Assembly: GCA_033964015.1 (NCBI GenBank)
Contig: CM066918.1
Coordinates: forward strand, 21,225,387-21,289,386
Direction of reading: 5' to 3'
Source of the DNA: Scolanthus callimorphus
Lineage: Eukaryota; Cnidaria; Anthozoa; Actiniaria; Edwardsiidae
DNA length: 64,000 nt
How positions within the stretch are numbered: position 1 is the first letter of the stretch; each line of letters begins with the position of its first letter. Made by a program: the position numbers and the translations under genes. This document shows positions 1 through 11,430 of this stretch, one piece after another. The notes beneath the pieces are model-generated. The model made no database searches, had not been told where the DNA came from, and saw nothing but the letters and a program-made list of their open reading frames with translations.

Positions 1-228
1 TTACTTTTCACTTAGTGGATGCAAATAATCTGTTTAAAATAAGCTTTCAAATTATCTTATAATATTTCATTTATTTTTCAAAATATTTCAAAGATGGACT
101 CAGGTGTACTTTTGAGGGTAAGGTTATAAACTAGCGCAGATTTTGACTAAGCAGTAGCGCTTATTGGATCTAAATAAACTTGCAGGTTGAAAGTAAGACA
201 AAATCGATAATTCCTTTTTCGTTCTGAC

Positions 229-411
229 CTGAATCACGTTGCCAAAGATGACGGAATCCACAGTTGCAGGGTCCACTTTGCCGGCATCCATGGCGGCTAC
301 CGCTGCGTGTTCGCCAAGAACTGTAGCTGTCATGTCTTTGAAACGACCTCCAAAAGCTCCAAACGCCGTCCTTTTGGCAGCTACGATATAAATTGGCCGA
401 GAAAGAGCCAT
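229..411 (-). CDS. ACAA2: 3-ketoacyl-CoA thiolase, exon 1 (partial gene)
   Basis: Thiolases of this class cleave 3-ketoacyl-CoA to acetyl-CoA plus a shortened acyl-CoA in fatty-acid beta-oxidation, in the mitochondrial matrix for ACAA2. The exon starts at ATG 411 and encodes 61 residues opening MALSRPIYIVAAKRTAFGAF, then an ALGE-like stretch (VLGEHAAVAAMDAG) and VDSVIFGNVIQ, all typical of a thiolase N-terminus. The frame ends in CAG followed by a GT donor at 228-227, phase 0. The active-site cysteine and the catalytic C-terminal residues are in exons beyond the left edge. Naming it ACAA2 rather than a cytosolic acetyl-CoA acetyltransferase rests on the lack of extra leader sequence before the thiolase fold; that is family knowledge, not proof. 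Open frame beyond 229 is intron. Confidence 0.85.
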
Positions 412-716
412 GATGTCGGTAAACTATCGGCGATGGAACAATAAAATATGATTCTGCAGTGTTTTGAAGTCAATGTCTCGGTCACGTAAGAAAGTTTTAC
501 CGGACTTTGGTCACTACACGTGGCTATGCGACCAGGCCTAGCACAGGTAACCCGTCCAGCTTTTTAGACGGAACAAAACGACAGATTACTTTGCAAAACA
601 CATTTTTTTCAATAGCCTGTTATGATATAAGGAATCAATCACCGGCAAGATGTGCAAACTAACAAGCGATGTTTATTATTTAGTTTAGATTTAGTATAGA
701 TAATATTTTATGAATA

Positions 717-1988
717 ACACGCGCTCTAGTGATTGGTCCAAATCTATGCTATCTATTTCACTATGATTTCACCGATAAAATAATGGTTCTCCCCGCTCTA
801 TCATAACAGCATTAGAGCACAACTTTCTATGACTTATTCGGCAAAATAGAGCACTTTGTCATGTTGAGAGAGGCACTCGTGATTTTAAAAAGTTCTCGTG
901 TCTCCCAAATCACGCGTGCTACGTATTTCGCCGATAAAGTCATAGAAAGTTGATAGGCGCATCGTGACGTCACGACATGCCACGAAATCTTCAACTTTTG
1001 ATACAGGCGTCCCAGTTACAATCCATCCATACCACGGAAGAGATCACATTGACATTAGTCAGAAAACCAATTTTGAGCAATAAAGGTTGAAGTCCGGCGA
1101 CGCTACGTCAAAAATAAAACGGTTTTATAAAAACGTAAATATAATTATAATATCTTTAATTAATAACCAAAGGTTGAGATTTATGTTAAACGCAGTGGAG
1201 AAATGATGTTTTGCTGACGTTTCGAGCGTTAGCCCTTCGTCGGAGCAAAGACGCCGACGAAGGGCTAACGACGAAGGGCTAACGCTCGAAACGTCAGCAA
1301 AACACCATTTCTCCACGGCGTTTTTAACATAAATCTCAACCTTTGGTTGTTGTTGTTCATGTTCACGTCTCCGCCGACGCAGACCACCTAGTTTCCCGTT
1401 AAACTAGTCATACCTTTAATTAATAAGCTAGCTAAAATCTAAACCTCCCATTCGAAGAGCGCATAGGCAATAAGCAATAATCCCAAATTTCAGGGCGATC
1501 CGTATAGATATTTCTAGTTTTGGGGGGCAATCCCAATTAAAAATTCCATACAAACCTCTGTAAAAATACGGCTTGTTTACGTTTGTTTGCAAGGCTGAAT
1601 CTCCGCGAGTTTGTAACCGATCGGTCTCAAACTTGTTTGTTTTACTAATTTCAGCACGCTCTTTCCACTGCTTGTGGCAAATTTGAGCTAAGTCGTTGAT
1701 AAAATTTTCGAATTTATAATTAGACCGAAAATGAGCACAACTTTCTATGACTTTATCGGCGCAATAGAGCACGCGTGATGTTGGGAGAGACACGAGAACG
1801 TTGTAAAATCACGAGCCGCAGGCGAGTGTTTTTAAAACGTTTCGAGTGTCTCTCCCAACATCACAAGTGCTCTATTTGCCGATAAAGTCATAGAAAGTTG
1901 TGCTCTAATGCTTTTATGATATAGTGGGGGAGAACCATTACTTTATCGGTGTAATAGAGCATAGATTTGGACCAATCAGAGCGCGCGT
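717..1988. mobile_element. Foldback TIR transposon, about 1.27 kb, non-autonomous
   Basis: The two ends are long imperfect inverted repeats of about 120 bp. The left begins ACACGCGCTCT and both contain GATTGGTCCAAATCTATGCT and GGTTCTCCCC. They are flanked by TA on both sides (715-716 and 1989-1990), which fits a Tc1/mariner-type TA duplication, though two bases are weak evidence. Each terminal arm also carries its own hairpin: 815-952 on the left and 1733-1905 on the right, the latter with about 70-base arms. No transposase is recognisable. The open frame at 1428-1793 (minus) matches nothing I know and overlaps the right hairpin. Confidence 0.7.
1165..1350. repeat. Long hairpin resembling a Penelope-type terminal repeat
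   Basis: Two arms of about 80 bases face each other: 1165-1245, and 1265-1350 reversed. Each contains GCTGACGTTTCGAGCGTTAG followed by CCCTTCGTCGG. The right arm carries an extra internal copy of CGACGAAGGGCTAA. The motif order on the minus sense, (C/U)CGACGA - short stem - GAAA - CGUC, resembles the hammerhead core found in Penelope-like terminal repeats, but with C where the conserved CUGA has U, so cleavage activity is doubtful. It sits inside the larger foldback element and is probably a later insertion. Confidence 0.45.
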
Positions 1989-1990
1989 TA

Positions 1991-3560
1991 TATCGTAGCT
2001 ATATTATAATGCTTAACTATATCAGACCCTGACTATATTAAATGTAAATTATTATTATTATTATTATCACTGGCTCACAATTCAAATTGCATCCGACTTT
2101 GACTCGGGCAAAGTGTTTATTTTTCACTGACTACAAAGTTTTCCCAGAGAAAGATTTCCATGGGTTAGGAGTTTCATATGCTCGGTTTCCAGCTCACACA
2201 CATGGCTTTACATAGAATCCCTTTTTCTTTACTTTTCTTTCCTTGGATTTTCTTTTCGATTTCATTTCATTCATCTATAAAAATTGTAGTATAATTGTCC
2301 TAAATGCCTTTCAACTGTCAACTCAAAAGTGATCGTTCGAAAGTTTGCTTCCAGAAGGGTTCACACTGTGTAGGAAATAGTTATAGGAAAATCAGTCGAG
2401 GGTTGCGTGTATTCTGCCTTTTTAATACTCTCATCCCTTTCATTGTTCTATAATCCCTATTTAGCACTATTTATTGTTAGCTCGTTAGGTACAGAGTTAA
2501 AGCGAGTGCCAAGGATACGCATTGATAGTCCAATAAGCCGAAGGCCAGCTTAATATGCTTGGGCTGTCATATTCTCAAAGCCATTCGTACATGTTCGTAG
2601 TGCCGCCCGTTTTATCATCTAGCCATGACTATCTAGAATACGCGATATCTGTCTGTGCAACGTCAACACTAAAACTTTATCAAGCTTACATAGTTAAGAT
2701 GCGATCCCTCGTCTCTATTCATCAATAAATTAAACTCCTTCGTTTTTTTAGCATTTTATAGGCATTTTATAGGCACTTTATTCATGTTTATGTAGTTGCA
2801 AAATAATAAATATTGTTTCAACTTTCGTTATGTATGTAAATTTCTTGGCACAAAGTCGGCTGTTTTCATGACAGTGCTTTTCAATCATTAATTATTTCTT
2901 TCCCCCGAAATATTTTGTCACAATTTTGTCGCGAGACTAAAAATTCTCTAATTGAAAACGTTATTGTGGGTGATTATAAGTCGAGTTTTTGAGCCTTTTG
3001 CTATGCCTGGCACCTTCCTACTTGTTTTATTGCTGCACACCTGTTTGTTCCAGCAATTAAGCTTTCCGAATATAGACTGGCAGCAATTTAGGTTACCGCC
3101 ATCTGAACAAGGCCATTAGTGCCCTGTTTGAGCCAAGCTATTCACAGGGGACAGGAAACAAGAATTACATACAAACGATACGCGGCCCACTCTTCCTATC
3201 AACTAAATTAAAACCGGGCATCCTTTTGTGAAACTCTAGAAAGAAAATATAACTATTTTGAAATGCTTTTGTGTAAAATACGAATCAATTTAGTAATGAG
3301 ACAATATGGTTCTGAGGTGAAATAACATTTTCTGTGGCGTCAGCTGCTCGTTGTTGAATAAACAGACGAATGGGATATTCAGTGCTACTCATATGTAGTA
3401 TTTGTTCGTACCGATATTCAGAACATTTCAGAAGCTCGACAGATCTCATAACCAACATTTTATCCAATTCGCTAGATTGACTCAATTAGCCCACCAGCGA
3501 GTAGCTAGGATTGGTCGCGTATTTAACAACCAGCCAAGACTCCTAGCAACGCTTAGCATT
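1991..3560. other. Intergenic, nothing recognised
   Basis: AT-rich sequence with a short ATT run near 2050. No open frame with recognisable coding character on either strand; the small opposing frames around 3285-3605 look like chance. This interval probably contains the upstream control region of the GPCR gene that follows. Confidence 0.5.
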
Positions 3561-3568
3561 TCGCTCTG

Positions 3569-3577
3569 TATATATAA
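3569..3577 (+). promoter_or_regulatory. Candidate TATA box upstream of GPCR
   Basis: The sequence TATATATAA lies about 150 bases upstream of the ATG at 3728 in an otherwise non-simple stretch, so it could place a transcription start near 3600. No initiator element was confirmed. This is inference from spacing only. Confidence 0.35.
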
Positions 3578-3727
3578 CAGGTGTACAGTTTACGTGCAGT
3601 GCTAGTGGACGAGTAAAAGGTCGAGCCCCTGGCTGAAAAACGCCAGAGGAAATAAAGAGAGCACTAGCCTAAAGGCACGGCAATAGCACATCAGTTAATA
3701 TCGTGAAATCATCGATATCGCTCACTA

Positions 3728-4827
3728 ATGAATCTCTCCGTTAGCCGTAACGTTTCGCTTCTCACCGACAACGTGTTAACAAACTCTTCGTGTTTGTCCT
3801 TGGACGTCAATTTGATCACGTTGGGTATTTCTACCTGGTTAATGTGATCACACTCGTGATAAACGTGGTCTTCGCTCTAGTTGGCGTCGCCGCGAATTCT
3901 CTTATCATCTATGTGATCTGGAGGACTACACCACTACACTCGCCTTCAAACGTGCTCCTAGCCTGCCTGGCACTTGCGGATTTTCTAGTGGCCTTACTTG
4001 CCCAGCCAGCGTTTGCTGTGCACAAAATCGGAGAAATGGAGAACAACTTTCAGATGTATTGTGTTACACGAGTTATGAGCGAGATTGTAGGGATATCATG
4101 CGTGGGTGTGTCCATCTTAACACTCGCCGCGATCAGTATTGAGCGCCTCCTTGCTCTAAAACTCCACCTACGTTACAAAGAGATCGTGACAACTCAGCGA
4201 GTGTTGCAAGTGACTGGAATATTTTGGTTCCTCGTTATTGCTGTTAACTCCGCCAGGTTCGTTATGGGGGATGATAGAATATACCTGTATGGATTTATGT
4301 TACCAGTTTTAATGATGAGTCTGTTAGTGACATTTGTGGCATACATTCAGATATTTAGATGCGTGTTAAGGCACCAGGCACAAATCGCGAGTAACGTACA
4401 GCCTTCAAACTCTCGTAGAGGGACTAAAGTGTTTAATGTGTTAAAGTACAAAAAATCCGCCCTGACTATGTCCATTATCTTGGGACTCTTTTTGCTGTTT
4501 AACTTACCAGTGATGGGTGTACTGTTCGCGCGCAGGATGCTCGGATACACGAGCGAGGTCAAAGTGGCATTTGTCGTAACGTCGACTCTAGTCTACCTCA
4601 ACTCATCCGTGAATCCTCTGGTTTATTGCTGGAGGATATCAGACATTCGATCAGCTGTAAAGCGCACCCTTCGGAGGATGATCTCTCGTGATGACCCGTC
4701 AGGCTTTACCGATTACGAAGGGTCACACTATTGGACAGGGAGCCAAGCACGGTCGCGTGTAGATGCAAGTGAACCGGGAAGTGAAGCTCCTAGGCGAACA
4801 TCCACTAGAGTACAAAATGGCAACTGA
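3728..4827 (+). CDS. Class A rhodopsin-like GPCR with an N-terminal single-base frameshift
   Basis: Seven-helix plasma-membrane receptor; ligand unknown. In the long frame (open from about 3790) the marks are N36 in TM1 (N1.50), D64 in TM2 (LALAD), C91 before TM3, ER at 118-119 in place of DRY, P240 in TM6, and NPLVY at 275-279 followed by a basic helix 8. The loop between TM4 and TM5 is very short and has no cysteine, so the usual C3.25 disulfide partner is missing. The long frame has no ATG before TM1. The ATG at 3728 lies in another frame and encodes a convincing N-terminus with three N-glycosylation sequons (NLS, NVS, NSS), ending in LDVN just where the paralogue at 20516-21592 also has LDVN. 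The frames meet at AATTTGATC (about 3809-3817), where one T appears to be missing. The 6.6 kb transposon begins five bases after the stop. Confidence 0.85.
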
Positions 4828-5216
4828 GAATTATCACAGCACGAAATGAGGACTTTACGGAATTTTGCTATCGGCGTATTTTTGCGTAAAGGTAGCCTGT
4901 ACATTTACGCATTTTTACGTGACGCGTAAACTTGCGTTAAAGGTTAAAATACCTTTACGCGACCTTTTCGCAGATATTAAAGAAGCGTAAACCTTTTTAC
5001 ACACAAACTGCGAAAACTGTAAACACCTGAAATATATCTGAAGTATGTTTTTTATGAATTCTCGCATGCGAGAATCTACGTAGAACACTGATAAAATGGA
5101 TCATATTTATAGTAAATAATTTTCAGAACAAGAATTGAAAGAATAAAATAAAAAGCACCAATACCAAGACTTGAAACTCCTACCAGCTATTTTGGGATAA
5201 GTTAAAATACTGATAA

Positions 5217-5955
5217 AGTTTCGTGGCGTATATCTCAGGTATTCACGTTTTTCATAGTTTGACTGGTAGACGTTTACGCAAGCGTAAAGTTGAGTAAACC
5301 CAACAATCTTTACGTAACAAGTAAATGTGCGTTTAGGATGGCGTTCTTTACAGACATTTACGCGAAACATAAATCGTCGTAAAGAAGAAGCCTTTTAAAA
5401 GTTACGTTTTTACGATAATAGACAGCTCGAACAACAAATTAACAGCGAATAACAAACTAAACTTTCATGGCATATTTCAGGTATTCACGGTTTTCGTACT
5501 CAGTGACTGTAAACATTTACGCAAGCGTAAAGTTGAGTAAACCCAACAATCTTTACGTAACAAGTAAATGTGCGTTTAGGATGGCGTTCTTTACAGACAT
5601 TTACGCGAAACATAAATCGTCGTAAAGAAGAAACCTTTTAAAAGTTACGTTTTTACGAAAAGACAGCTCGAACAGCAAATTAACAGCGAATAACAAACGA
5701 AACTTTCATGGCATATTTCAGGTATTCACGGTTTTCGTACTCAGTGACTGTAAACGTTTACGCAAGCGTAAAGTTGTGTAAACCCAACAATCTTTACGCC
5801 ACAAGTAAATGTGCGTTTAGGATCGCGTTCTTTACAGACATTTACGCAAAACAAATCGCTGTAAAGAAGGAGCCTTTAAAAAGTTGCGATTTTACAAAAA
5901 AGGACAAGTCGAACAGCAAACTAACAGCGGATAACAAACATAACACTCTGTTGAA
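5217..5955. repeat. Three tandem copies of a 241-244 bp unit
   Basis: Copies begin near 5217, 5461 and 5702, each opening with a version of CTTTCATGGCATATTTCAGG and containing TTTACGCAAGCGTAAAGTTG and GTAAATGTGCGTTTAGGATG. Copies two and three are nearly identical; the first is a little more diverged. Each unit is studded with TTTACG and its complement, so this is an amplified piece of the transposon's subterminal binding-site region. Confidence 0.85.
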
Positions 5956-5959
5956 TCAT

Positions 5960-8134
5960 TTTCGCGACAGGTTCAAAATCGTCTGATACAGCGCTAAAAT
6001 GTCCAAAATCAAGGGTCAAAATCAAGAAAATAAACAATGCAAAAAAGCACGGATATACGGACAAATAGAGCACTCTTGATCGCCTACAGCAATGGTGCGA
6101 AGGCGAAGGTTTCTACCCTTTTTACAGTATTTACATTGAAACATGATTCTTAACACATATGATTCACTTGTGTTTGTGTGACAGACGGTTGAGTCACGTC
6201 AAGGCTATGCACACACTGTGATAAATATGGGACTGCAAACAGTCTATTCAGCAACGATGGTAAAAAAAAAAACCTCTTTTTGTGGAGTATTGTTTAATTT
6301 AGAATAGCCCCTATTTGATGGAGTAACTCGGGAGTACTAAATGACAGGAGTAAGAATTTCGAAGAGAAGTACTGCTAGTACTCGCTTGAGTGAATTTGAT
6401 TAGAGCTAAAATAACTCCCCAAAAGAGGAGTAATCTAGCGTTGTTTTAACAAAACACTTTTCGTTTCGTATTTTCAAAAGAAAGTGCCGAATTATACGTT
6501 TAGAGTGACTGCGGCGAATGTCGTCCAATCGCAAGTTCTTCTGGGTAATTTTCAAGGTGACTGCGTGCTGCTTCAGCGGTATCTCCAGTACGCATGCTCT
6601 CTGAGCATCGGCGGGAAAACCGTTATTTTCCAACACGAGTGTTGGTCGTCGTTGTTTGTCGCTTCTTGTGGGCATTTTAGCGCTGTATCAGACGGAATAA
6701 AGCTTTCCTGGTGTTATATGAAGACTTAAAGCTCAACTTGACAGTACAAAGCAAGGATTGAAACTAAGAACTACAGCAGGTAAGCACTTCGAAGCTCGCA
6801 GACAGCTTGCACAGTTCTGCTTATAATACACAACAACACCTAGTGAACATTGACTTCCCTCAGAGCATCCTACCAAACCGAAGACTGGCTTAAAGCTTAT
6901 TATGTTTGTGGTGGTAAATAAAGTTCAGTTATTTCCTCTTATGGTATGTCTCTCGTATATTCCACTAGGGGGAGAAATAACTTGGTATCCAATCCAATGG
7001 AACTTGCATAATTGTTAGTTCAACACTAAATTGGGTTGCCATTTGGATGACCCCTTTTGTTTTATTTTCCGCTCACTTCCCTACTTTATCAATATAATAT
7101 CAATGTATATTAATAACACAAGGTTAGCTGCAAATTTATGATATTTTACCCAACCAGAGGAGCCGAAACAGCTTCCAGTTGTTAAAGTTGTTGTTCAAAC
7201 TTTCTTTGAAGGCTAACTGAAATTTTAAATTGAAATGAGTAGGTTTTCGGTGTGAAACTTGGTGAAGTTCATGGCCGGTATAGTTTTAGAATGGTGTTGC
7301 CTTTGTCGAGCATTTTGCTGAATACCTTGTGTAGGTATTATAGTAGAGAGAAACCAGCAGAATAGAAACCAGTTTGAATGACCCTAGATCCCTTCCAATT
7401 GGCAATCCAAGTGAGTCATACCAAGAATTGTGCAAATTCAAATCGATTCCAAGTGATTCCCTCCACCAAATTGATTATAACGAGAGACATCAAAGGAAAT
7501 AAGTGAGATTTATTTGCTACAGATTTACATAGCTGAACCGTGGCCTGTCGGCCTGCGGAGAAAGGAATGCAGACAAAAACATTACAGCTACTAGAAGACT
7601 TGTGGTTCATTTATTTAAGGAGTTGCTCTTTCTGTAACACAGCTATTCTTGGCTCCAGTAGATCATGCACATTATCCTAAGAAAGAACTACCAGTACTTG
7701 TGTAGATTGGTACTTATGAAGTATTTTGAGAAAGCAGGAGTTATTCTAGTTATCCTAGGTGTTGCCAGTTAAGGACTGTCAGGTGAATAATACATTTAAT
7801 ATGATTACCTAACTCAACAGGTCAGAATCTGCTGCAAATGGCTACAAGAGATGAAGTCAAAGAGACAGTAATTGTTGACCATGGAGGGGAGGAAAGATGC
7901 CCTTGGTCCAAGGCTTGCTAAGAGGTTTGTTACAAATTTATTTTGTGTGAAAATATCATTGGTGCCTGGAAGACAGGAGACTTGCAAAATTACATGAGAA
8001 TATTTAAGACAGATTGTGTTAGAACTTTGTGCAATTTGAACAGGAAGGCGTAAAAAAAGTTGCTATTCATTATTTTAGGAAACTTTAAAAAAATGTTTTC
8101 AGGTCTCCATGAATATTTTTTGGTACGGCTACTT
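5960..8134. other. Transposon interior, no recognised gene
   Basis: The interior of the CACTA-like element. Two overlapping opposite-strand open frames at 6406-6729 (about 80-90 codons each) match no family I know. The rest is AT-rich with no splice-supported coding signal. No DDE transposase motif was seen. Confidence 0.4.
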
Positions 8135-8251
8135 AACCATTATCCTGCGAGATTGCGCAGAATATTGTCTGATACTTTAGCCGACGAGGGACGAAGTCCC
8201 GAGTTGGCTAAAATCAGACGATATTCTGCAAAATCGAGCAGGATAATGGTT
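8135..8251. mobile_element. Small foldback MITE
   Basis: An almost complete palindrome. The left arm, starting AACCATTATCCTGCGAGATT, is mirrored by a right arm ending in AGGATAATGGTT, with GGGACGAAGTCCC at the centre. The arms are about 55 bases. No clear target duplication. It is nested in the CACTA-like element and could fold into a strong hairpin if transcribed. Confidence 0.7.
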
Positions 8252-9317
8252 TTATTATTCAGCATATCGATAGCACAAAAAGCCCCGAAAAACATGACTT
8301 TTGTGTATTATTTACGAGCTCAAAACATCATATTTCTCTCAGAGACGGATATCGCAAGATAGCTGTCATGTACAGAAGACAGCTATTATCGTTCCAATGA
8401 CCATATTTGGGCAGTGCATCGATGTGCTGAATAATAACACTGCTTATTCCTTTCATGGGAACCTTCAAAAACAAACTGATGTTAAAGCACTAGGAATCAA
8501 ACTCTGAAGTAACGATATTGCTCAAATAGTCTTTACAATAGTCTTAAATAAGAAAAACTAATAAATTTATACCATAGTAAATATGTTTTTTATCTAATAT
8601 CAGATTTAATGATTTACCAGATCACACAAAAGTTTCCAACAAATTTTACAAAGAATACACAACAAAGAGCCAAATTATCACCCCTATCCCTGGAATTGAG
8701 AATATCAGAATCAAAATTTGCTTTGGTGTTTTCTATAAGAAACAATATTTTCCTTATTTTAAAGGCCACATGCATATTATCTTCTAATATTAAGTGCAAT
8801 CCTCAACAAAGAAAGCATTATTATTATTATTAAAAACGAAATGTTGCTATGGCAATGGTGATTGTATGCATGGGTATAGCTATCAATTGATTTTCCATCC
8901 AGGCAATCCTGTCTGAGAACCTGGTTGTCCCAGGATTAAAACACTTACAAAGGATTATGAGCAGAAGGGTTGACCGAGATAAGCCTGACAACCTGGGCTG
9001 ATGCTTACTTTGGCATCATGGAAAGATCGCCTTAGCTGGAAGAATGCTATGACTTTAATTTTAAATATAAATCACATTACTTCTACTGTGTTAAAATTTG
9101 CTCTATATTATAAAGTCATTTTTGAGCAATTTCAGAACATGTACTCCACAATTGGGCCATTCGGAAATTCCTCAAAATTTGAATTCTGTTTTGATGGAAG
9201 GGGGAGACCTGCCATAATCCTTTTCACACCCTTGGCTGCAGGCTTAAAGCTTGCCTTGTGTGTAAAAGTGAGTTTGTTTGAGAAAACTTGATTTAGATTT
9301 TGGAGTCTGTACTACTT
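8252..9317. other. Transposon interior, nothing recognised
   Basis: AT-rich sequence with a TTATTA microsatellite near 8820. Small frames at 8301-8507, 8609-8833 and 9001-9291 show no domain features and are taken as chance. Confidence 0.4.
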
Positions 9318-9775
9318 TCTCAGTAGACCCTTAGTACACCTCTCAGTTTTTCAGCCCCCCAGTGGCTGTCTCAAATTGATCGCGAGCGAGTCACCTTTTT
9401 AAGCACCACGTGACAAGTTGTTTATATACCACGTGATCTACAATTTAGGCTGAAGACTTTGTTGGAAAGTAGCAAAACAATCGACAAATTTCGATATAGT
9501 AATATTCTTACTTTAAGCCGAGGCTCAGGGGAATAAATAAAAAGAAACTACATTGGCATCGAAAAATGAATAACTTGTTTGTTTTGTGTTATTCCCCTGA
9601 CCCTCATATTCAAGTAGGAATTTTAATATATTGAAAGTGGTCTATTTGTCTTGCCAATCTCTCAAAGTTAGCGCCCCCAAATATTGATCATGTGGTACAA
9701 TACATAAGCAACTCGTCTATTTGAGACAGCTGCCGGCAGCCTGAAAAATCGAAAGGCGTAACAGTCTACTAGGGG
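9318..9775. mobile_element. Inverted-repeat element, about 460 bp
   Basis: The left end (AGTAGAC, then TTTTTCAG, then GGCTGTCTCAAAT) is matched in reverse by the right end at 9717-9775 (TTTGAGACAGCTGCCGGCAG, ending CAGTCTACT). A second, inner inverted pair around TATTCCCCTGA lies between them. The size and lack of coding capacity suit a MITE nested in the larger transposon. Confidence 0.55.
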
Positions 9776-9778
9776 AGG

Positions 9779-10417
9779 ATGTTACTAAAACGGGGAGAGG
9801 GGATCTGGGGAACGGGGAACCACAGGTTTTGTGCATTTTGCATAAGATAAACACGGCGGCCGTTCGCAAGTGTTAAAAAGAACTTTTTAAATGCAGTCAA
9901 AGGCAAGCAGGTGAATTTGTGATGATGGTGGGGATGGATTTCAGTCTCACTGGAGAAGTTAATAACACAAAATATACAGGTCACAGATGCTTTGTTCAAG
10001 AGTATCCCACTCAAGGTCATTTGAGAACTCAAATGTTTCTGTATCCAGCAAATCAGGATGCCTCATGTTAATTTGACTGTCTGGCAGTTGAGTGAGGAGA
10101 TGCGTTCTTGTCAACTCCCCTAGCATATCTGTGTTCGCCTGTTAGTGCGAAGTCGTGTAATTTCCATCCTATACATCATAGCAAAATATACCTTTTCTCA
10201 ACAGGCTTTTGATTTACAAGAATGAAAACATGCCGATGAAAAGATCCCACTTGCACTACAAAGCTCTATTTTTACGGCGTTATAATTTTTTTTCGCATCA
10301 AAAACAAATCTCCGTTATTTTCATTTTTGCACATCAATGTAGTTATGGGACGTTGGTTCTCGTTACTCGTCCCCAGACCGCTATTCCCCGTCCCCGGGTC
10401 CCCGTTTTAGTAACATG
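9779..10417. mobile_element. TIR element with ATGTTACTAAAACGGGGA ends
   Basis: The 18-base terminus at 9779-9796 occurs in reverse complement at about 10398-10417, followed inward on both sides by GGGGA/GGGGAC-rich sequence. At about 640 bp with no recognisable protein it is probably a non-autonomous DNA element. It abuts the preceding inverted-repeat element. Confidence 0.6.
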
Positions 10418-11204
10418 CACTGGGGAAAGAGTATGGTAAAATGCATGTACTGGTATGTGCGTCACAACCAATGTCTGTATATTGTTTTATCTCAGATAAA
10501 AAAATATTGGTGTTTGTTTCATACTTGTTATGTTTCGAAGCTCATTATGCTCCTATTGCTTTCTTCTCCAGAAAGTTAACCATCGACTTTGAGTGGCTGA
10601 AAACGTTATGGACGAAAGAGCAAAGTTCCCAAGCGAAATGCATCTGTACAATGTACTACGCCAGAAGTGACAAGAGCGCTCTGTACTCCGACGCGGAAAC
10701 ACTAATTATTTGGTTGAAATAATTCGCCTGGCAAACCGACGTTCTCCGCGAAGATGAAAATGTTCCTCTCTCGCTTAAATTTAGGACAATAATATTGAAA
10801 TGATGATTGGCAAAGTTGTATTTCTTAATAATATATTATATAAGGGCAAGATTGGAGGGTAAATTCTAATAAAAGAACAGTACTCAAAATCATTGTGCTT
10901 GTATTTGTGCTGCAGTGCAGCTTGCCCTCATGACTAGGTTCACAATGCTCATTTTTTATACCACGCCTCACCATACCACCAGGGACATTTCTTCTTAATC
11001 GGGAGGTGAAAGGCTTTCTCTATTCTTGGGTGAAACAAATTACAGGCCTGCAGGAGCGCAACAAGCTGCCCCTCTGTGTGAACAAACGAAGTACAAATAG
11101 AAAGCATATTCCAAATGAAGTTAACGCTGTCTAAACGCGAAATTTCGCCGTATAACAGAAAAATCCATAAACGCATTTTCGAACCAATACGCACATGTCC
11201 CAAG
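10418..11204. other. Transposon interior, nothing recognised
   Basis: A 93-codon frame at 10441-10722 and a minus-strand frame at 10949-11203 have no recognised domain. They could be remnants of a transposase or captured sequence, but nothing in them supports that. Confidence 0.35.
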
Positions 11205-11430
11205 CGTAAAGACCCTCTTTACTAGAATTTACATTCTCCGTAAAGCTGCGTTAAGAACGACTTTACGCTTCATTGTGGTAAGCGTAAAGTTGCGAATTTT
11301 TGTGTCATTACGCAGCCTATACGCAAAACGTTATCGCTGCGTAAAGTATATATTTACGCAAAAGAAAAGGTTGCGTAAACGTCTGTAAATGCTTCCTTTA
11401 CGTCACCTTTTCGCTTCCAAATCGCATCCG
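11205..11430. repeat. Right subterminal TTTACG motif cluster
   Basis: About ten copies of CGTAAA/TTTACG or one-mismatch forms within 225 bases next to the right terminal inverted repeat, in both orientations. This mirrors the cluster at 4851-5040 inside the left end. Such arrays are the presumed transposase-binding region of CACTA-like elements. Confidence 0.65.
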
